64,000 nt of DNA from the NCBI RefSeq assembly GCF_023008405.1, contig NZ_CP095376.1:8970501-9034500 (forward strand). The letters run 5' to 3'. The stretch comes from Amycolatopsis sp. FBCC-B4732 (GTDB lineage Bacteria > Actinomycetota > Actinomycetes > Mycobacteriales > Pseudonocardiaceae). Below the pieces are notes generated by a model. It saw only the letters and a list, made by a program, of their open reading frames with translations. It was not told the origin of the DNA and searched no databases. The translations under genes were made by a program, and so were the position numbers. Shown here in pieces: positions 40,348 to 51,771 of the stretch (the stretch's first letter is position 1; each line of letters opens with the position of its first letter).

Positions 40348-41017
40348 TCCCCGGCACGTGGCTCGCGGCCGTGCTGTTCCTGCTCGTCGTCGCGCCCGGG
40401 TTGTTCTTCGACCTGCTGGGCGCGCGCCGCCGGGTGGCGGTGGCCGAATCGGCGTTCCGCGAGATCGGCCGGGTCGCGCTGGGCAGCTTGGGGTTCACCC
40501 TGGTCACCGTCGTGCTCCTGCAGACGGCGCAGTGGCTCTTCCCCCGGCTGTTCTTCGACCCCAGGGCCCTGATCCTCGGCGGGAACGCCTACCTGGCGGA
40601 CCACTACGGCGCGGTGGTGCTGACGCTCGTCGTGGCGGCCGCGACCTCCCACGCGCTGGCGTTCGGGCTGCACAAGTGGCTGGCCCGGCGCCACGGGGAG
40701 ACGATCCGCGTCATCAGCCTCTGGGGCAAGGCCTTCCGGCACGGCGTGCCGGCCGGGCACGCGGTGTTCGCCCGGGTCCGGCTGGCCGGCGGGCTGGTGT
40801 ACACCGGGCAGGTCGAGAACTTCACGGCCGATCTGCCGATGGGTGATCGCGAACTGCTGCTCACCAAACCCCTGGCCGCCAAGCCGGACGCCGACAGCCC
40901 GCTCCGGCCGCTGCCGGACTCCTACCGCCGGGTCATCATCCCCGGGGACCGGATCGAGGTGATCAGCGTGGAGTACCGGCCGGTGCCGCCGGGCGCCGTC
41001 ACCGCGAAGAAGCGGCT

Positions 41018-43562
<2,545 letters not shown>

Positions 43563-43602
43563 TGTGCCACCGACCATGCCACGCCGGGGCACGATACTCA
43601 AG

Positions 43603-44514
43603 TCACCCGGCCAACTCGGCCGGAGTGGCGTAGACGTCGACCATGGCTCCGTTGCGCAGCACGGTGATCGGCAGTGCGGTGCCGATCACTTCCGCGAAGA
43701 GCCGGCGCTGGATGCCCTGGGCGTCCGACACCCGGGTGCGCCCGACGGTCAGCACGAGGTCGCCCGCCTTGAGGCCGGCCTGGTCCGCGGGCCCGCCGGA
43801 AACGACTTCGCGCACCCGCAGCCCGGCGCTCTGCCCGGTGCGCCCGGCGACGTCGTCCGGCAGCGGCGCGGGCACGCCGACGATGCCGAGGTACGCGCGC
43901 CGCACCCGGCCTTCGACGACGAGCGTGTCGATGATCCGCCGCGTCGTCGCGTTGATCGGCACCGCGAGCCCGAGCCCGACGCCGGCGACGGCGGTGTTGA
44001 CGCCGACGACCCGGCCGGCCGAATCGGCGAGCGCGCCGCCGGAGTTGCCGGGGTTGAGCGCCGCGTCGGTCTGGATGACGTCTTCGATCACGCGGGTGGT
44101 GCGCCCCTGTCGCACCGGCAGCGCCCGGCCGAGCGCGCTGACCACCCCGGCGGTGACCGTCCCGGCGAACCCGAGCGGGTTCCCCACGGCGACGACGAGC
44201 TGCCCGACGACCAGCCGGTCGGCGTCCCCGAGCGTGGCGGCCGGCGGCGTCTCCCCGCGCGCCCGCAGGACGGCGAGGTCGGACAGCGGATCGGCGCCGA
44301 CGACGTCGAAGGGCACCTCGCTGCCGTCGGCGAAGGTGGCGACCCCGCGCCGGTGGTCGCTGACGACGTGGGCGTTGGTGAGCAGGTGGCCGTCCTCGGC
44401 GAAGACGACCGCGGACCCGCTCCCGCGCTCGAGCTGCACCCCGGCGACGTGCGGGGTCACGGTCCTGGCGACCGTGCTCACCGCGCGCGAGTAGGCGTCC
44501 ATCGCGTCGTCCAC
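43603..44514 (-). CDS. Trypsin-like serine protease with PDZ domain (HtrA-like), no signal peptide
   Basis: 303-aa S1C protease. Triad: His49 in LLTNAHVVSD, Asp79 in DPLSDLAVLRA, Ser in LNPGNSGGALAD; oxyanion GNPLGFAGTVTAGVVSALGR. PDZ domain at about 200-300 (YLGIVGVPAPLPDD ... GPADQAGLKAGDLVLTVGRTRVSDAQGIQRRL). GTG 44514 with GAGG 7 nt upstream is chosen over an in-frame 44541 start. Unlike most HtrA/DegP proteins it has no signal peptide or TM anchor, so it may work in the cytoplasm. Confidence 0.87.
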   Translation of the reverse strand: MDDAMDAYSRAVSTVARTVTPHVAGVQLERGSGSAVVFAEDGHLLTNAHVVSDHRRGVATFADGSEVPFDVVGADPLSDLAVLRARGETPPAATLGDADRLVVGQLVVAVGNPLGFAGTVTAGVVSALGRALPVRQGRTTRVIEDVIQTDAALNPGNSGGALADSAGRVVGVNTAVAGVGLGLAVPINATTRRIIDTLVVEGRVRRAYLGIVGVPAPLPDDVAGRTGQSAGLRVREVVSGGPADQAGLKAGDLVLTVGRTRVSDAQGIQRRLFAEVIGTALPITVLRNGAMVDVYATPAELAG

Positions 44515-44675
44515 GTTTCCACCTCGATTACACCGTTGCACCTACAACAAGTGTGCGCTTTCGAGGCCGTGAAGTCCGTTCGCTGGTCGTGAACCGCCGA
44601 CCGGACCAGTGACGGTCAGTGGTTCACCGGATCGGACCACGCGCCGGTGAAGATCCGGCGGGCAGACTCCCCAAG

Positions 44676-44699
44676 CGCTTCTGTAACGGTGCAGAAGCG
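44676..44699. promoter_or_regulatory. Inverted repeat before the glucoamylase gene
   Basis: CGCTTCTG (44676-44683) and CAGAAGCG (44692-44699), perfect 8-bp arms with an 8-bp spacer, ending 18 bp before the ATG. It could be an operator of the LacI/MalR kind for a starch enzyme or a leader hairpin covering the ribosome site. Confidence 0.45.
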
Positions 44700-44717
44700 A
44701 TCTTCTGTGGGGTTGAT

Positions 44718-46883
44718 ATGCGCAAACTCATGTTCGGCGCCCTCGCCGGGCTGCTGGTCACCGGTCTGATCCCGGGGATCGCGGCGGCCCAGGGGGATGC
44801 TCCCGGCGCCCCGGGCGCCCATCCCAGCTGGCTGCCCGCGAACAAGACCGGCTTCGGCACCGCTCACGACCGCTCGAGCAACGTCTGGTTCACCCTCCAG
44901 GGCGGGCAGCTGTCCGAGGTCTACTACCCGGACCTGTCGACGCCCAGCGTCCGCTCGCTGAACTTCGTCGTCACCGACGGCCGCAGCTTCGCCGACCTCG
45001 ACCACGCGGCGAAGTCGCAGCAGGTCCGGCGGACCGACGACGACAGCCTGACCTACGAGCAGACCATCACCGACGACCAGCACCGCTGGCGCCTCCGCAA
45101 GACCTACGTCACCGACCCGGCCGCCACGACCGTGCTGGTGGACGTCGACTTCCAGTCGCTCACCGGGCGGCCCTACCAGCTCTACGCGATCGCCGACCCG
45201 GACCTCACCAACGACGGCTCCGACGACTCGGCCGCGCGCAAGGGCGACGTGCTCACCGCGCAGGATGCCGCGAACGCCGCCGCGCTCACCGCGAAGCCCG
45301 CGTTCACGAAGACCAGCGTCGGCTACGCCGGCAATTCCGACGGCACCACGCAGCTCACGAAGACCTTCAAGCTGAAGAGCTACGACACCGCCGCGAAGGG
45401 CAACGTCGTGCTGACCGGGCAGACGAGCGCCGACGGGCTCCGGAACCGGCACGTCACCCTCGCGCTCGGCATGGGCGCGAAGGCGCCGGACGCGCTCGGC
45501 AGCGCGCAGGCGTCGCAGCGCCGCGGCGTCCGCGACGTCACGCGCGCGTACGACCGCGGCTGGGAGCAGTACCTGCGCGGGGTGAGCAAGCCGCCGTCGT
45601 CGCTGAAGACCGACGCCGAGCGCGACCTCTACAAGGCGTCGATGCTGACGCTGGCCGCGAGCGAGGACAAGCACCACCCGGGCGCCTTCATCGCGTCGCC
45701 GAGCATGCCCTGGCGGTTCGGGAACAACGACCCGGAGTGGTCGCCGTCCGGGACCTACCACCTGGTCTGGCCGCGTGACCTCTACCAGATCGCGACCGGG
45801 CTGGCCGCCGGCGGCGACCAGGGGGCCGCGAACCGCGCGGTGAGCTACATGTTCGGCACGCAGCAGCAGGCCGACGGGCACATGCCGCAGAACAGCCGGG
45901 TCGACGGCGTGCCGTACTGGACGTCGATCCAGCTCGACGAAACCGCTTTCCCGATCGTGCTGGCCCAGCAGCTCGGCCGCAACGACCTGTGGCCCGGCGT
46001 CCGGAAGGCCGCCGACTTCATCATCGGCTACGCCGGCCCGAACGGGCAGCCGGCGCCGTACACGCAGCAGGAGCGCTGGGAGGAGCAGGACGGCTGGTCC
46101 CCGTCGACCATCGCGTCGGTGATCGCCGGACTGGTCTGCGCCGCGGATCTGGCTTCGCACAACGGAGCTCCGGCCGACGCCGCCCGCTACCTCGCCGCGG
46201 CCGACAAGTTCAAGGCCGACCTGCCGAAGCAGACGATCACCACGAACGGGCCGCTGTCGAAGGACCCGTACTTCGTCCGGCTGACCAAGGACGCCGACGC
46301 CAACGCGGGGACGACGTACAACCTCGGCAACTCGAGCGTCACGATGGACCAGCGCGCGGTCACCGACGCGGGCTTCCTCGACCTCGTCCGGCTCGGCGTC
46401 TACCGGGCCGACGACCCGGTGATCGAGAACAGCATTCGCGTCACCGACAAGGACATCGCGTTCACGACGCCCACCGGGCAGTTCTGGCACCGGTACACGA
46501 AGGACGGCTACGGCGAGCAGGCCGACGGTTCGCCGTGGGACTACACGTTCCCGGCCGGGAGCCGCACCACGTTCGGGCGGCTGTGGCCGCTGCTCGCCGG
46601 CGAGCGCGGCGAGTACGAGCTGACGCTCGGCGACCCGGCGTCGGCCGCGCGGCGGCTGCGTGACCTCGGCCGGGTGAGCAGCTCGGCGGAGACCATGCCG
46701 GAGCAGGTGTGGGACGAGAACCCGCCGTCGGGGCAGACCGGGTTCCCGGTCGGCACGCCCAACGCGTCGGCGACCCCGCTGGCCTGGACGCACGCGCAGT
46801 ACGTCCGGCTCGCCCAGGACGTCAAGGCGGGCTCGGTGCTGGAGACGCCGAAGGTGGTGCGCTGCCACTTCCTCGGCTGCTGA
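44718..46883 (+). CDS. Secreted glucoamylase-type GH15 glycoside hydrolase
   Basis: 721 aa. Signal peptide at about 1-23 (MRKLMFGALAGLLVTGLIPGIAAAQ). N-terminal beta-sandwich domain (about 25-290) with ANKTGFGTAHDRSSNVWFTLQGGQLSEVYYPDLSTPSVRSL, the super-beta-sandwich of bacterial glucoamylases, then a catalytic (alpha/alpha)6 barrel with YHLVWPRDLYQ, the general-acid Glu in QQERWEEQDGWSPST and the catalytic base Glu in ETMPEQVWDE. Releases glucose from starch/maltodextrins, or acts as glucodextranase. ATG 44718 is chosen from the signal peptide. Monocistronic; a terminator follows. Confidence 0.9.
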   Translation: MRKLMFGALAGLLVTGLIPGIAAAQGDAPGAPGAHPSWLPANKTGFGTAHDRSSNVWFTLQGGQLSEVYYPDLSTPSVRSLNFVVTDGRSFADLDHAAKSQQVRRTDDDSLTYEQTITDDQHRWRLRKTYVTDPAATTVLVDVDFQSLTGRPYQLYAIADPDLTNDGSDDSAARKGDVLTAQDAANAAALTAKPAFTKTSVGYAGNSDGTTQLTKTFKLKSYDTAAKGNVVLTGQTSADGLRNRHVTLALGMGAKAPDALGSAQASQRRGVRDVTRAYDRGWEQYLRGVSKPPSSLKTDAERDLYKASMLTLAASEDKHHPGAFIASPSMPWRFGNNDPEWSPSGTYHLVWPRDLYQIATGLAAGGDQGAANRAVSYMFGTQQQADGHMPQNSRVDGVPYWTSIQLDETAFPIVLAQQLGRNDLWPGVRKAADFIIGYAGPNGQPAPYTQQERWEEQDGWSPSTIASVIAGLVCAADLASHNGAPADAARYLAAADKFKADLPKQTITTNGPLSKDPYFVRLTKDADANAGTTYNLGNSSVTMDQRAVTDAGFLDLVRLGVYRADDPVIENSIRVTDKDIAFTTPTGQFWHRYTKDGYGEQADGSPWDYTFPAGSRTTFGRLWPLLAGERGEYELTLGDPASAARRLRDLGRVSSSAETMPEQVWDENPPSGQTGFPVGTPNASATPLAWTHAQYVRLAQDVKAGSVLETPKVVRCHFLGC

Positions 46884-46888
46884 ACCGG

Positions 46889-46920
46889 CGAAGGGCCCCT
46901 CGGAACCGAGGGGCCCTTCG
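46889..46920. terminator. Bidirectional hairpin between glucoamylase and def
   Basis: CGAAGGGCCCCTCGG (46889-46903) and its exact complement (46906-46920) form a near-continuous 15-bp stem, 5 bp before either convergent gene end. It can end both transcripts. Confidence 0.8.
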
Positions 46921-46925
46921 CGGTC

Positions 46926-47504
46926 TCAGATGACGGCGCCGTCGTCCTCGGGGGTCTTCGGGGGCAGCCACTTGTTGCCCGGGACGCCCCACTTGTTGTG
47001 CTTGAGCATCTTCTTCGCCGCGCGGGCGTGCCGCCCGACCAGGCGGTCGAGGTAGATGTAGCCGTCGAGGTGGTCGGTCTCGTGCTGCAGGCAGCGCGCG
47101 AAGTAGCCGGTGCCCTCGACCTCGATCGGGTTGCCCTCGATGTCGGAGCCGGTCACCTTCGCCCACTTCGCGCGGCCCGTCGGGTACGACTCGCCGGGCG
47201 CCGAGAGGCAGCCCTCCCAGTCGTCGTCCGGGTCCGGCATGGTCTCCGGGATCTCCGACGTTTCGAGCTTCGGGTTGACGACGACGCCCTTGTGCCGCAC
47301 GCCCTCGTCGTCCGGGCAGTCGTAGACGAACACCCGCAGGTCGAGGCCGATCTGGTTGGCCGCGAGACCGACGCCTTCGGCGGCGTACATCGTCTCGAAC
47401 ATGTCGTCGACGAGCGTGCTCAGCTTGCCGTCGAACTCGGTGATCTCCCGAGTCGGCTGGTGCAGCACGGGTTCGCCGGCGATAACGATGGGGTGGATGG
47501 TCAC
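46926..47504 (-). CDS. def: Peptide deformylase
   Basis: 192-aa metalloenzyme removing the formyl group from nascent proteins. The three motifs are intact: [10 protein letters not shown] (motif 1), EGCLSAPG (motif 2 with the Cys metal ligand) and QHETDHLDG (motif 3, HExxH). The EGCLSAPG and extended C-terminus ([22 protein letters not shown]) match the actinobacterial type. GTG 47504. In M. tuberculosis def (Rv0429c) also sits beside the DUF3263 gene (Rv0430). Confidence 0.95.
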   Translation of the reverse strand: MTIHPIVIAGEPVLHQPTREITEFDGKLSTLVDDMFETMYAAEGVGLAANQIGLDLRVFVYDCPDDEGVRHKGVVVNPKLETSEIPETMPDPDDDWEGCLSAPGESYPTGRAKWAKVTGSDIEGNPIEVEGTGYFARCLQHETDHLDGYIYLDRLVGRHARAAKKMLKHNKWGVPGNKWLPPKTPEDDGAVI

Positions 47505-47658
47505 GGCGAGCCAGTTTAGTCGGACCCCTCTGGTAGACCTGCATCAGACCGTGACGCGCCGGGGTCGATGCCCACGTCGGCGGCCGCTTCCGTGGTTGAA
47601 TGGCGCCCGCGGAAGAGCTAGGTCTGATTCGCCATACGCCCGATTGAGAGGGACTCGG

Positions 47659-47967
47659 ATGGACGCCGCGGAGTCGATGGCTGAGCCGCAGCCGTCGCCG
47701 CCGAAGCCCGTGCCCGGCCTGACCGAACGCGAGGTCGAGATCCTCGCCTTCGAACGTCAGTGGTGGCGACACGCCGGGGCGAAGGAGAACGCCATCCGCG
47801 AACGCTTCGATTTGTCCGCCACGCGCTACTACCAGCTGCTCAACAAGCTGCTGGAGAAGCCGGAGGCGATCGAGGCGGACCCGATGCTGGTGAAGCGGCT
47901 GCGCAAGACGCGCGCCGCCCGGCAGCGCAAGCGAGGCGCCCGGCGACTGGGGATCGAGCTGAAATGA
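47659..47967 (+). CDS. DUF3263 family protein
   Basis: 102-aa basic HTH-like protein. The core LTEREVEILAFERQWWRHAGAKENAIRERFDLSATRYYQLLNKLLEKPEAIEADPMLVKRLRKTRAARQRKRG is the DUF3263 signature, with a sigma-like HTH in which SATRYYQLLNKL would be the recognition helix. Probably DNA-binding; function unknown. Corresponds in order to Rv0430. The stop overlaps the next ATG (ATGA). Confidence 0.87.
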   Translation: MDAAESMAEPQPSPPKPVPGLTEREVEILAFERQWWRHAGAKENAIRERFDLSATRYYQLLNKLLEKPEAIEADPMLVKRLRKTRAARQRKRGARRLGIELK

Positions 47968-48605
47968 GTGTGTTTTCGGGTATGTCCCGGCCGATGAAAG
48001 CCGCGGGCGTCGCGTTGATCGGCGTGGCCATCGTGGCCGCCGTCGTCGGCGGGATCTCCGCGTTGAGTGGTGACGGTTCCAACGAAGCCGGGCCGAGCGG
48101 CACGTCGTCGGCGAACCCGCCGGGTACCTCGGGCGGGACGTCGGCACCGCCGGCCACGTCGTCGACGGCCACCCCGCCGTCGACGTCGGCGAACCCCACG
48201 TCCCCGGCGCCGCCGACCACCCCGCCGCCCGGCGGCCAGCCCACGCAGGGCCAGCCGGGGCAGGGCCAGCCGGGGCAGCCGGGTGGTGACCAGCAGGCGT
48301 CCAACAAGTGGGTCACCGTCCGGGTGTTCAACAACTCGACGATCAAGGGCCTCGCCGCCCGTGCGAAGGACGACTTCGCCGGCGCGGGCTGGAACGTCAC
48401 CGAGGTCAGCAACTATTCGCAGGGCGTCATCCCGGCGACCACGGCGTACTTCCGCCCGGGCACCGACGAGGAAGCGGCGGCCAAGCAGCTCGCCCAGGAG
48501 TTCGGCTTCAAGGCCGAGCCCCGCTTCGCGGGGATACAGGATGCGACGCCGGGCGTGATCGTCATCGTGACGAACAACTACGAGTCGGGCCACAAGGGCA
48601 GCTGA
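47964..48605 (+). CDS. LytR_C-domain membrane protein, VirR-like
   Basis: 213 aa. One TM helix near the N-terminus (about 12-34, AAGVALIGVAIVAAVVGGISAL), a Ser/Thr/Pro/Gly-rich linker with GQPGQGQPGQPGG repeats (about 38-112), and a C-terminal LytR_C domain (about 115-205: WVTVRVFNNSTIKGLAARAKDDFAGAGWNVTEV ... TAYFRPGTDEEAAAKQLAQEFG). Same layout and neighbourhood as M. tuberculosis Rv0431/VirR, a cell-wall-associated regulator of vesicle release. ATGA overlap with the DUF3263 gene; a 32-bp-stem hairpin follows. Confidence 0.83.
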   Translation: MSVFSGMSRPMKAAGVALIGVAIVAAVVGGISALSGDGSNEAGPSGTSSANPPGTSGGTSAPPATSSTATPPSTSANPTSPAPPTTPPPGGQPTQGQPGQGQPGQPGGDQQASNKWVTVRVFNNSTIKGLAARAKDDFAGAGWNVTEVSNYSQGVIPATTAYFRPGTDEEAAAKQLAQEFGFKAEPRFAGIQDATPGVIVIVTNNYESGHKGS

Positions 48606-48606
48606 C

Positions 48607-48675
48607 CCGCTCACTTTGCGCCACAAAGCGGCACTTTCATGACGAAAGTGCCGCTTTGTGGCGCAAAGTGAGCGG
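48607..48675. terminator. Perfect 32-bp-stem hairpin between convergent genes
   Basis: Left arm 48607-48638 and right arm 48644-48675 are exact complements with a 5-nt loop (ATGAC). The stem ends 2 bp from the VirR-like stop and abuts the stop of the AAA ATPase gene. Its inner part is CACTTTC/GAAAGTG, the same core as the palindromes at 5738 and 16333, and the outer part repeats CACTTTGCGCCACAAAG. It serves as a bidirectional terminator and belongs to the same repeat family. Confidence 0.9.
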
Positions 48676-50943
48676 TCAGTCCGCGACCTGGGTTTTCGCG
48701 TAGGCCTCGAGTGCCGCGAGCTGGGCCGGGTCGAGGCTGGGCCGGACCGTCTTGCGGGCCGCGTCCAGGTGCGCCGCCGTCACTTCGCGGGCCTCCAGCG
48801 ACTCGCGCATCGCGGTCAGGGCCGCTTCGCGGATCAGCGCGGCGCAGTCGGCCGCGGAGTAACCGTCCAGAGTGGACGCCACCTCGGCGAGGTCCACATC
48901 GGAGGCCAGCGGCGTGTTCTTCGAGCTGGCGGCGAGGATCGCGGCGCGGGATTCGCTGTCCGGCGGCGGGACGTAGACGCGGCGCTCCAGCCGGCCCGGC
49001 CGCAGCAGCGCCGGGTCGACCAGCTCGGGCCGGTTCGTCGCGCCCAGCACGACGACTTCGCGCATCGGCTCGACGCCGTCGAGCTCGGTGAGCAGCGCCG
49101 CGACCACGCGGTCGGCGACGCCGGAGTCCGACGACTGGCCGCGGCGCGGGGCCAGCGCGTCGATCTCGTCCAGGAAGATCAGCGACGGCGCGGCCTCGGC
49201 GGCCCGGCGGAACAGCTCCCGCACCGCGCGTTCGGACTCGCCGACCCACTTGTCCATCAGCTCGGCGCCCTTGACCGCGAAGACGTTCAGCGCGCCGGTG
49301 CCCGCGAGCGCCCGCACGAGGAACGTCTTGCCGCCGCCGGGCGGCCCGTAGAGCAGCACGCCACGCGGCGGTTCGACGCCGAGGCGCGCGAACGAGTCCG
49401 GGTACCGCAGCGGCCACAGCACGGCTTCGGTGAGGGACTGCTTGACGTCGACCATGTTCCCGACGTCGTCCAGCGTCAGCCCGCCGGTGGCCAGGTTGTC
49501 CGAAGTGGACATCGACACCGGGCGGACGGTGGCCAGCGCGTCCAGCAGGTCCTGCTGCGAGATCCGCGGCTCGTCGGTGTCGCGCTGGCGCAGCGCGGCC
49601 CGCAGCGCCGCGTCCCGGCGCAGGGCGATCAGGTCCGCGGCGACGAACCCCGGCGTCCGCTCGGCGAGGACGCCGCAGTCGATGCCGGTGTCGAGCGGGA
49701 CGTCGCGCAGCAGCACGTTCAGCAGCTCGCGCCGGGTCTTCGCGTCCGGCAGGGCCAGGCCGAGCTCGCGGTCGAGCAGGTCGGCGGCGCGCAGCCGCGG
49801 GTCGGCGGACTCCGCGCGGGCGGTGGTCGCGACGACGGCGAACCGCCCGCGCCGCAGCGCCGTCCGCAGCTCTTCCAGCACGACCGTGGCGACCGGCGGC
49901 GGGGAAGCGGCGGGCAGCAGCGCGTCGACGTCGGTGAGCAGCAGCACCGCGGGTCCGTCGGCGGAGCGGACCGCCTCGCGCAGGCGCGCGACGGCGACGT
50001 TCGGGTCCAGCACGGCGAGGTTCGGCGCGGCCAGCGGCACCACGCGGATGTCCGCCTCGCTCGCGACCGACCGGACGAGCGTCGCCTTGCCGACGCCTTC
50101 GGGCCCGGACAGCAGGACGCCGAGGTGGGCGGGCGCGCCGAGCCGCGCGAGCAGCTCGGGCCGGTGGAAGGCCAGGTCGAACCACTCGCCGAGCTTGCGC
50201 GCGGCGGCTTCGGCGCCGATCAGGTCCGCGAGCGGGACGGCCGGCTCGACGACCTCCTCGACGCTGACTTCGTCTTCGACGATCTCGGCGTCGATCCACT
50301 CCTCGGCCGCGGTGACGGCGGAGGTGCGCACCAGAGCGGTCGCCGTCCGGGGCGCGGCGGGCTCGGCGGCCGGCCGCGCGCCGTCGCGCCAGACGACCAC
50401 TGTGGACGGTCCGACCGCGACGGTGCCGGCGGGCTCGGTCGCGGTGACGGTGAGCAGCTCGTTGGTCCAGGTCGCGCCGATCGCCCGCGACAGCTGGCCG
50501 CGCAGCCCGGCGGGGTCGGACCCCGGCGTCGGCGCGAGGTCCTGCGGCAGCAGCGAAACGGCGTCGCCGACGGTGAGCACCTTGCCGATGAGCGCGAGCC
50601 GCAGCATGTGCGGGCTGACCGAGACGCTGGCCAGCCGCGACCCGGCCACGGTCACGGTCCGCGCCGCGGCGACCTCGGCCGGCGCGACGACGACCTCCGA
50701 GCCCTCGGTGACCCCGAGGTTCGACATGGTGACGTCATCGGTGAGCAGCACCCCGGGCACCCCGGCCGCATCGGCGGGCGCGGCGAGCGCGGCACTGACC
50801 CGCGCGCCGGTGAGGTGCACGGCGTCCCAGGCCCGCAGGCCCAGCGCATCGAGGACTTCGGGGTGCAACCGCACGACGCCACGGCGGGTGTCCAGCGCGG
50901 ACGGGGTGTGCCGGACGGTCAGCGTGATCTGGGGGTGGCTCAC
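48676..50943 (-). CDS. Two-domain AAA ATPase, CDC48/VAT-like (Rv0435c type)
   Basis: 755 aa. N-terminal double-psi-barrel-like domain (about 1-185), D1 AAA (about 250-480) with a degenerate Walker A GPEGVGKAT (Ala at the usual Ser/Thr) and Walker B LLLTDVD lacking the catalytic Glu, and D2 AAA (about 495-755) with canonical GPPGGGKT (from about 533), LIFLDEID (from about 589), sensor ATNRPELVD and arginine finger LRPGRLERRV. So D2 hydrolyses ATP and D1 is probably structural. It is predicted to unfold proteins, perhaps for a proteasome. GTG 50943 has TAGGGT 7 nt upstream (leaderless). The M. tuberculosis counterpart Rv0435c is also beside pssA-psd. Confidence 0.87.
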   Translation of the reverse strand: MSHPQITLTVRHTPSALDTRRGVVRLHPEVLDALGLRAWDAVHLTGARVSAALAAPADAAGVPGVLLTDDVTMSNLGVTEGSEVVVAPAEVAAARTVTVAGSRLASVSVSPHMLRLALIGKVLTVGDAVSLLPQDLAPTPGSDPAGLRGQLSRAIGATWTNELLTVTATEPAGTVAVGPSTVVVWRDGARPAAEPAAPRTATALVRTSAVTAAEEWIDAEIVEDEVSVEEVVEPAVPLADLIGAEAAARKLGEWFDLAFHRPELLARLGAPAHLGVLLSGPEGVGKATLVRSVASEADIRVVPLAAPNLAVLDPNVAVARLREAVRSADGPAVLLLTDVDALLPAASPPPVATVVLEELRTALRRGRFAVVATTARAESADPRLRAADLLDRELGLALPDAKTRRELLNVLLRDVPLDTGIDCGVLAERTPGFVAADLIALRRDAALRAALRQRDTDEPRISQQDLLDALATVRPVSMSTSDNLATGGLTLDDVGNMVDVKQSLTEAVLWPLRYPDSFARLGVEPPRGVLLYGPPGGGKTFLVRALAGTGALNVFAVKGAELMDKWVGESERAVRELFRRAAEAAPSLIFLDEIDALAPRRGQSSDSGVADRVVAALLTELDGVEPMREVVVLGATNRPELVDPALLRPGRLERRVYVPPPDSESRAAILAASSKNTPLASDVDLAEVASTLDGYSAADCAALIREAALTAMRESLEAREVTAAHLDAARKTVRPSLDPAQLAALEAYAKTQVAD

Positions 50944-50948
50944 GCCGT

Positions 50949-51369
50949 TCACCCTAGCGAGCCGGTGCGCTCCCAGGCGTCGAAGTAGGCGATGTCCCGC
51001 ACGGCCGGGCGAGCGGCGGGCCGGAAGTCGCGCTGGGTCGGGTACGCGACGGCGAGCAGGCTGATCTTCGTGACGTCGTCGGGGATGCCGAGCAGCGCGG
51101 CGACGTCGGATTCGTGGTCCTGCAGGTGGTAGCCGCAGCTGGAACTGCCGAGACCGCGAGCGCGCAGGGCGAGCTGGAAGCTCCGGACGGCGGGGTGGGC
51201 GGAGCCGAAGTCGGCGGTCTTCAGGGCCCGTTCCTCGACGAGGTGGCCGTACTCCGCTGCCCGCGGCCGGCGCCTGCTGGGCGACGCGGAGGCAGTCGTC
51301 CAGCACCTCCTGGGGCACTTCGCGGTCGAGGTCGAGCTTGCGGCGGACCGATCGGGTGGTGGTGAGCAC
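50949..51369 (-). pseudogene. Nitroreductase pseudogene (5' and middle missing)
   Basis: The first part reads VLTTTRSVRRKLDLDREVPQEVLDDCLRVAQQAP, the start of an FMN nitroreductase. After about residue 42 the frame is lost. A second frame then supplies the C-terminal third: HLVEERALKTADFGSAHPAVRSFQLALRARGLGSSSCGYHLQ ... VTKISLLAVAYP ... RPAVRDIAYFDAWERTG-stop (TGA 50949-50951). Roughly 60 to 90 central residues of the usual 200 or so are absent. Upstream it is fused to a TetR remnant at about 51369. Confidence 0.75.
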
Positions 51370-51762
51370 GGTTTCGCCGCGGCCGGCGTCGAGGCGATGT
51401 CGCTCTACAACCACGTCGAGAACAAGGGTGACCTGCTGGACGGGCTCACCGCGCGGGTCTTCGAGCGCTCGCCGCGGGGCAGCACGCGAGCTTCACCGGG
51501 GTTCGCCGAGGAAGCCGCGGCCCGCAGCTACCGGTCGCTGCTGGGGATGCTGTTCGGTTCGGTGCTCACGGGGACGGCGGGGACCGGCGCCGCGCAGGCG
51601 GAGCGGGCCGAGCCGGTGGGCGCGTGGTTCCGGCGGGTGGTGACGGCCGCGGAGCTGCCGAGCCTGCACCGCGTCCGGCCCGCGCTGGAATCGGGTGACT
51701 GCGTGCAGGACTTCGGCTACCAGCTTGACCGGCTGGTCGGTGGGCTGCGGCCGACGCCGTGA
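51370..51762 (+). pseudogene. TetR-family regulator remnant
   Basis: The frame contains GVEAMSLYNHVENKGDLLDGLTARVFE, the end of a TetR helix-turn-helix, then a shortened ligand domain ending QDFGYQLDRLVGGLRPTP. The first 35-40 residues of the DNA-binding domain are missing because the frame begins at the junction with the truncated nitroreductase. The internal ATG 51397 gives a 121-aa frame that could not bind DNA normally. Confidence 0.7.
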
Positions 51763-51771
51763 AGGCCACGG

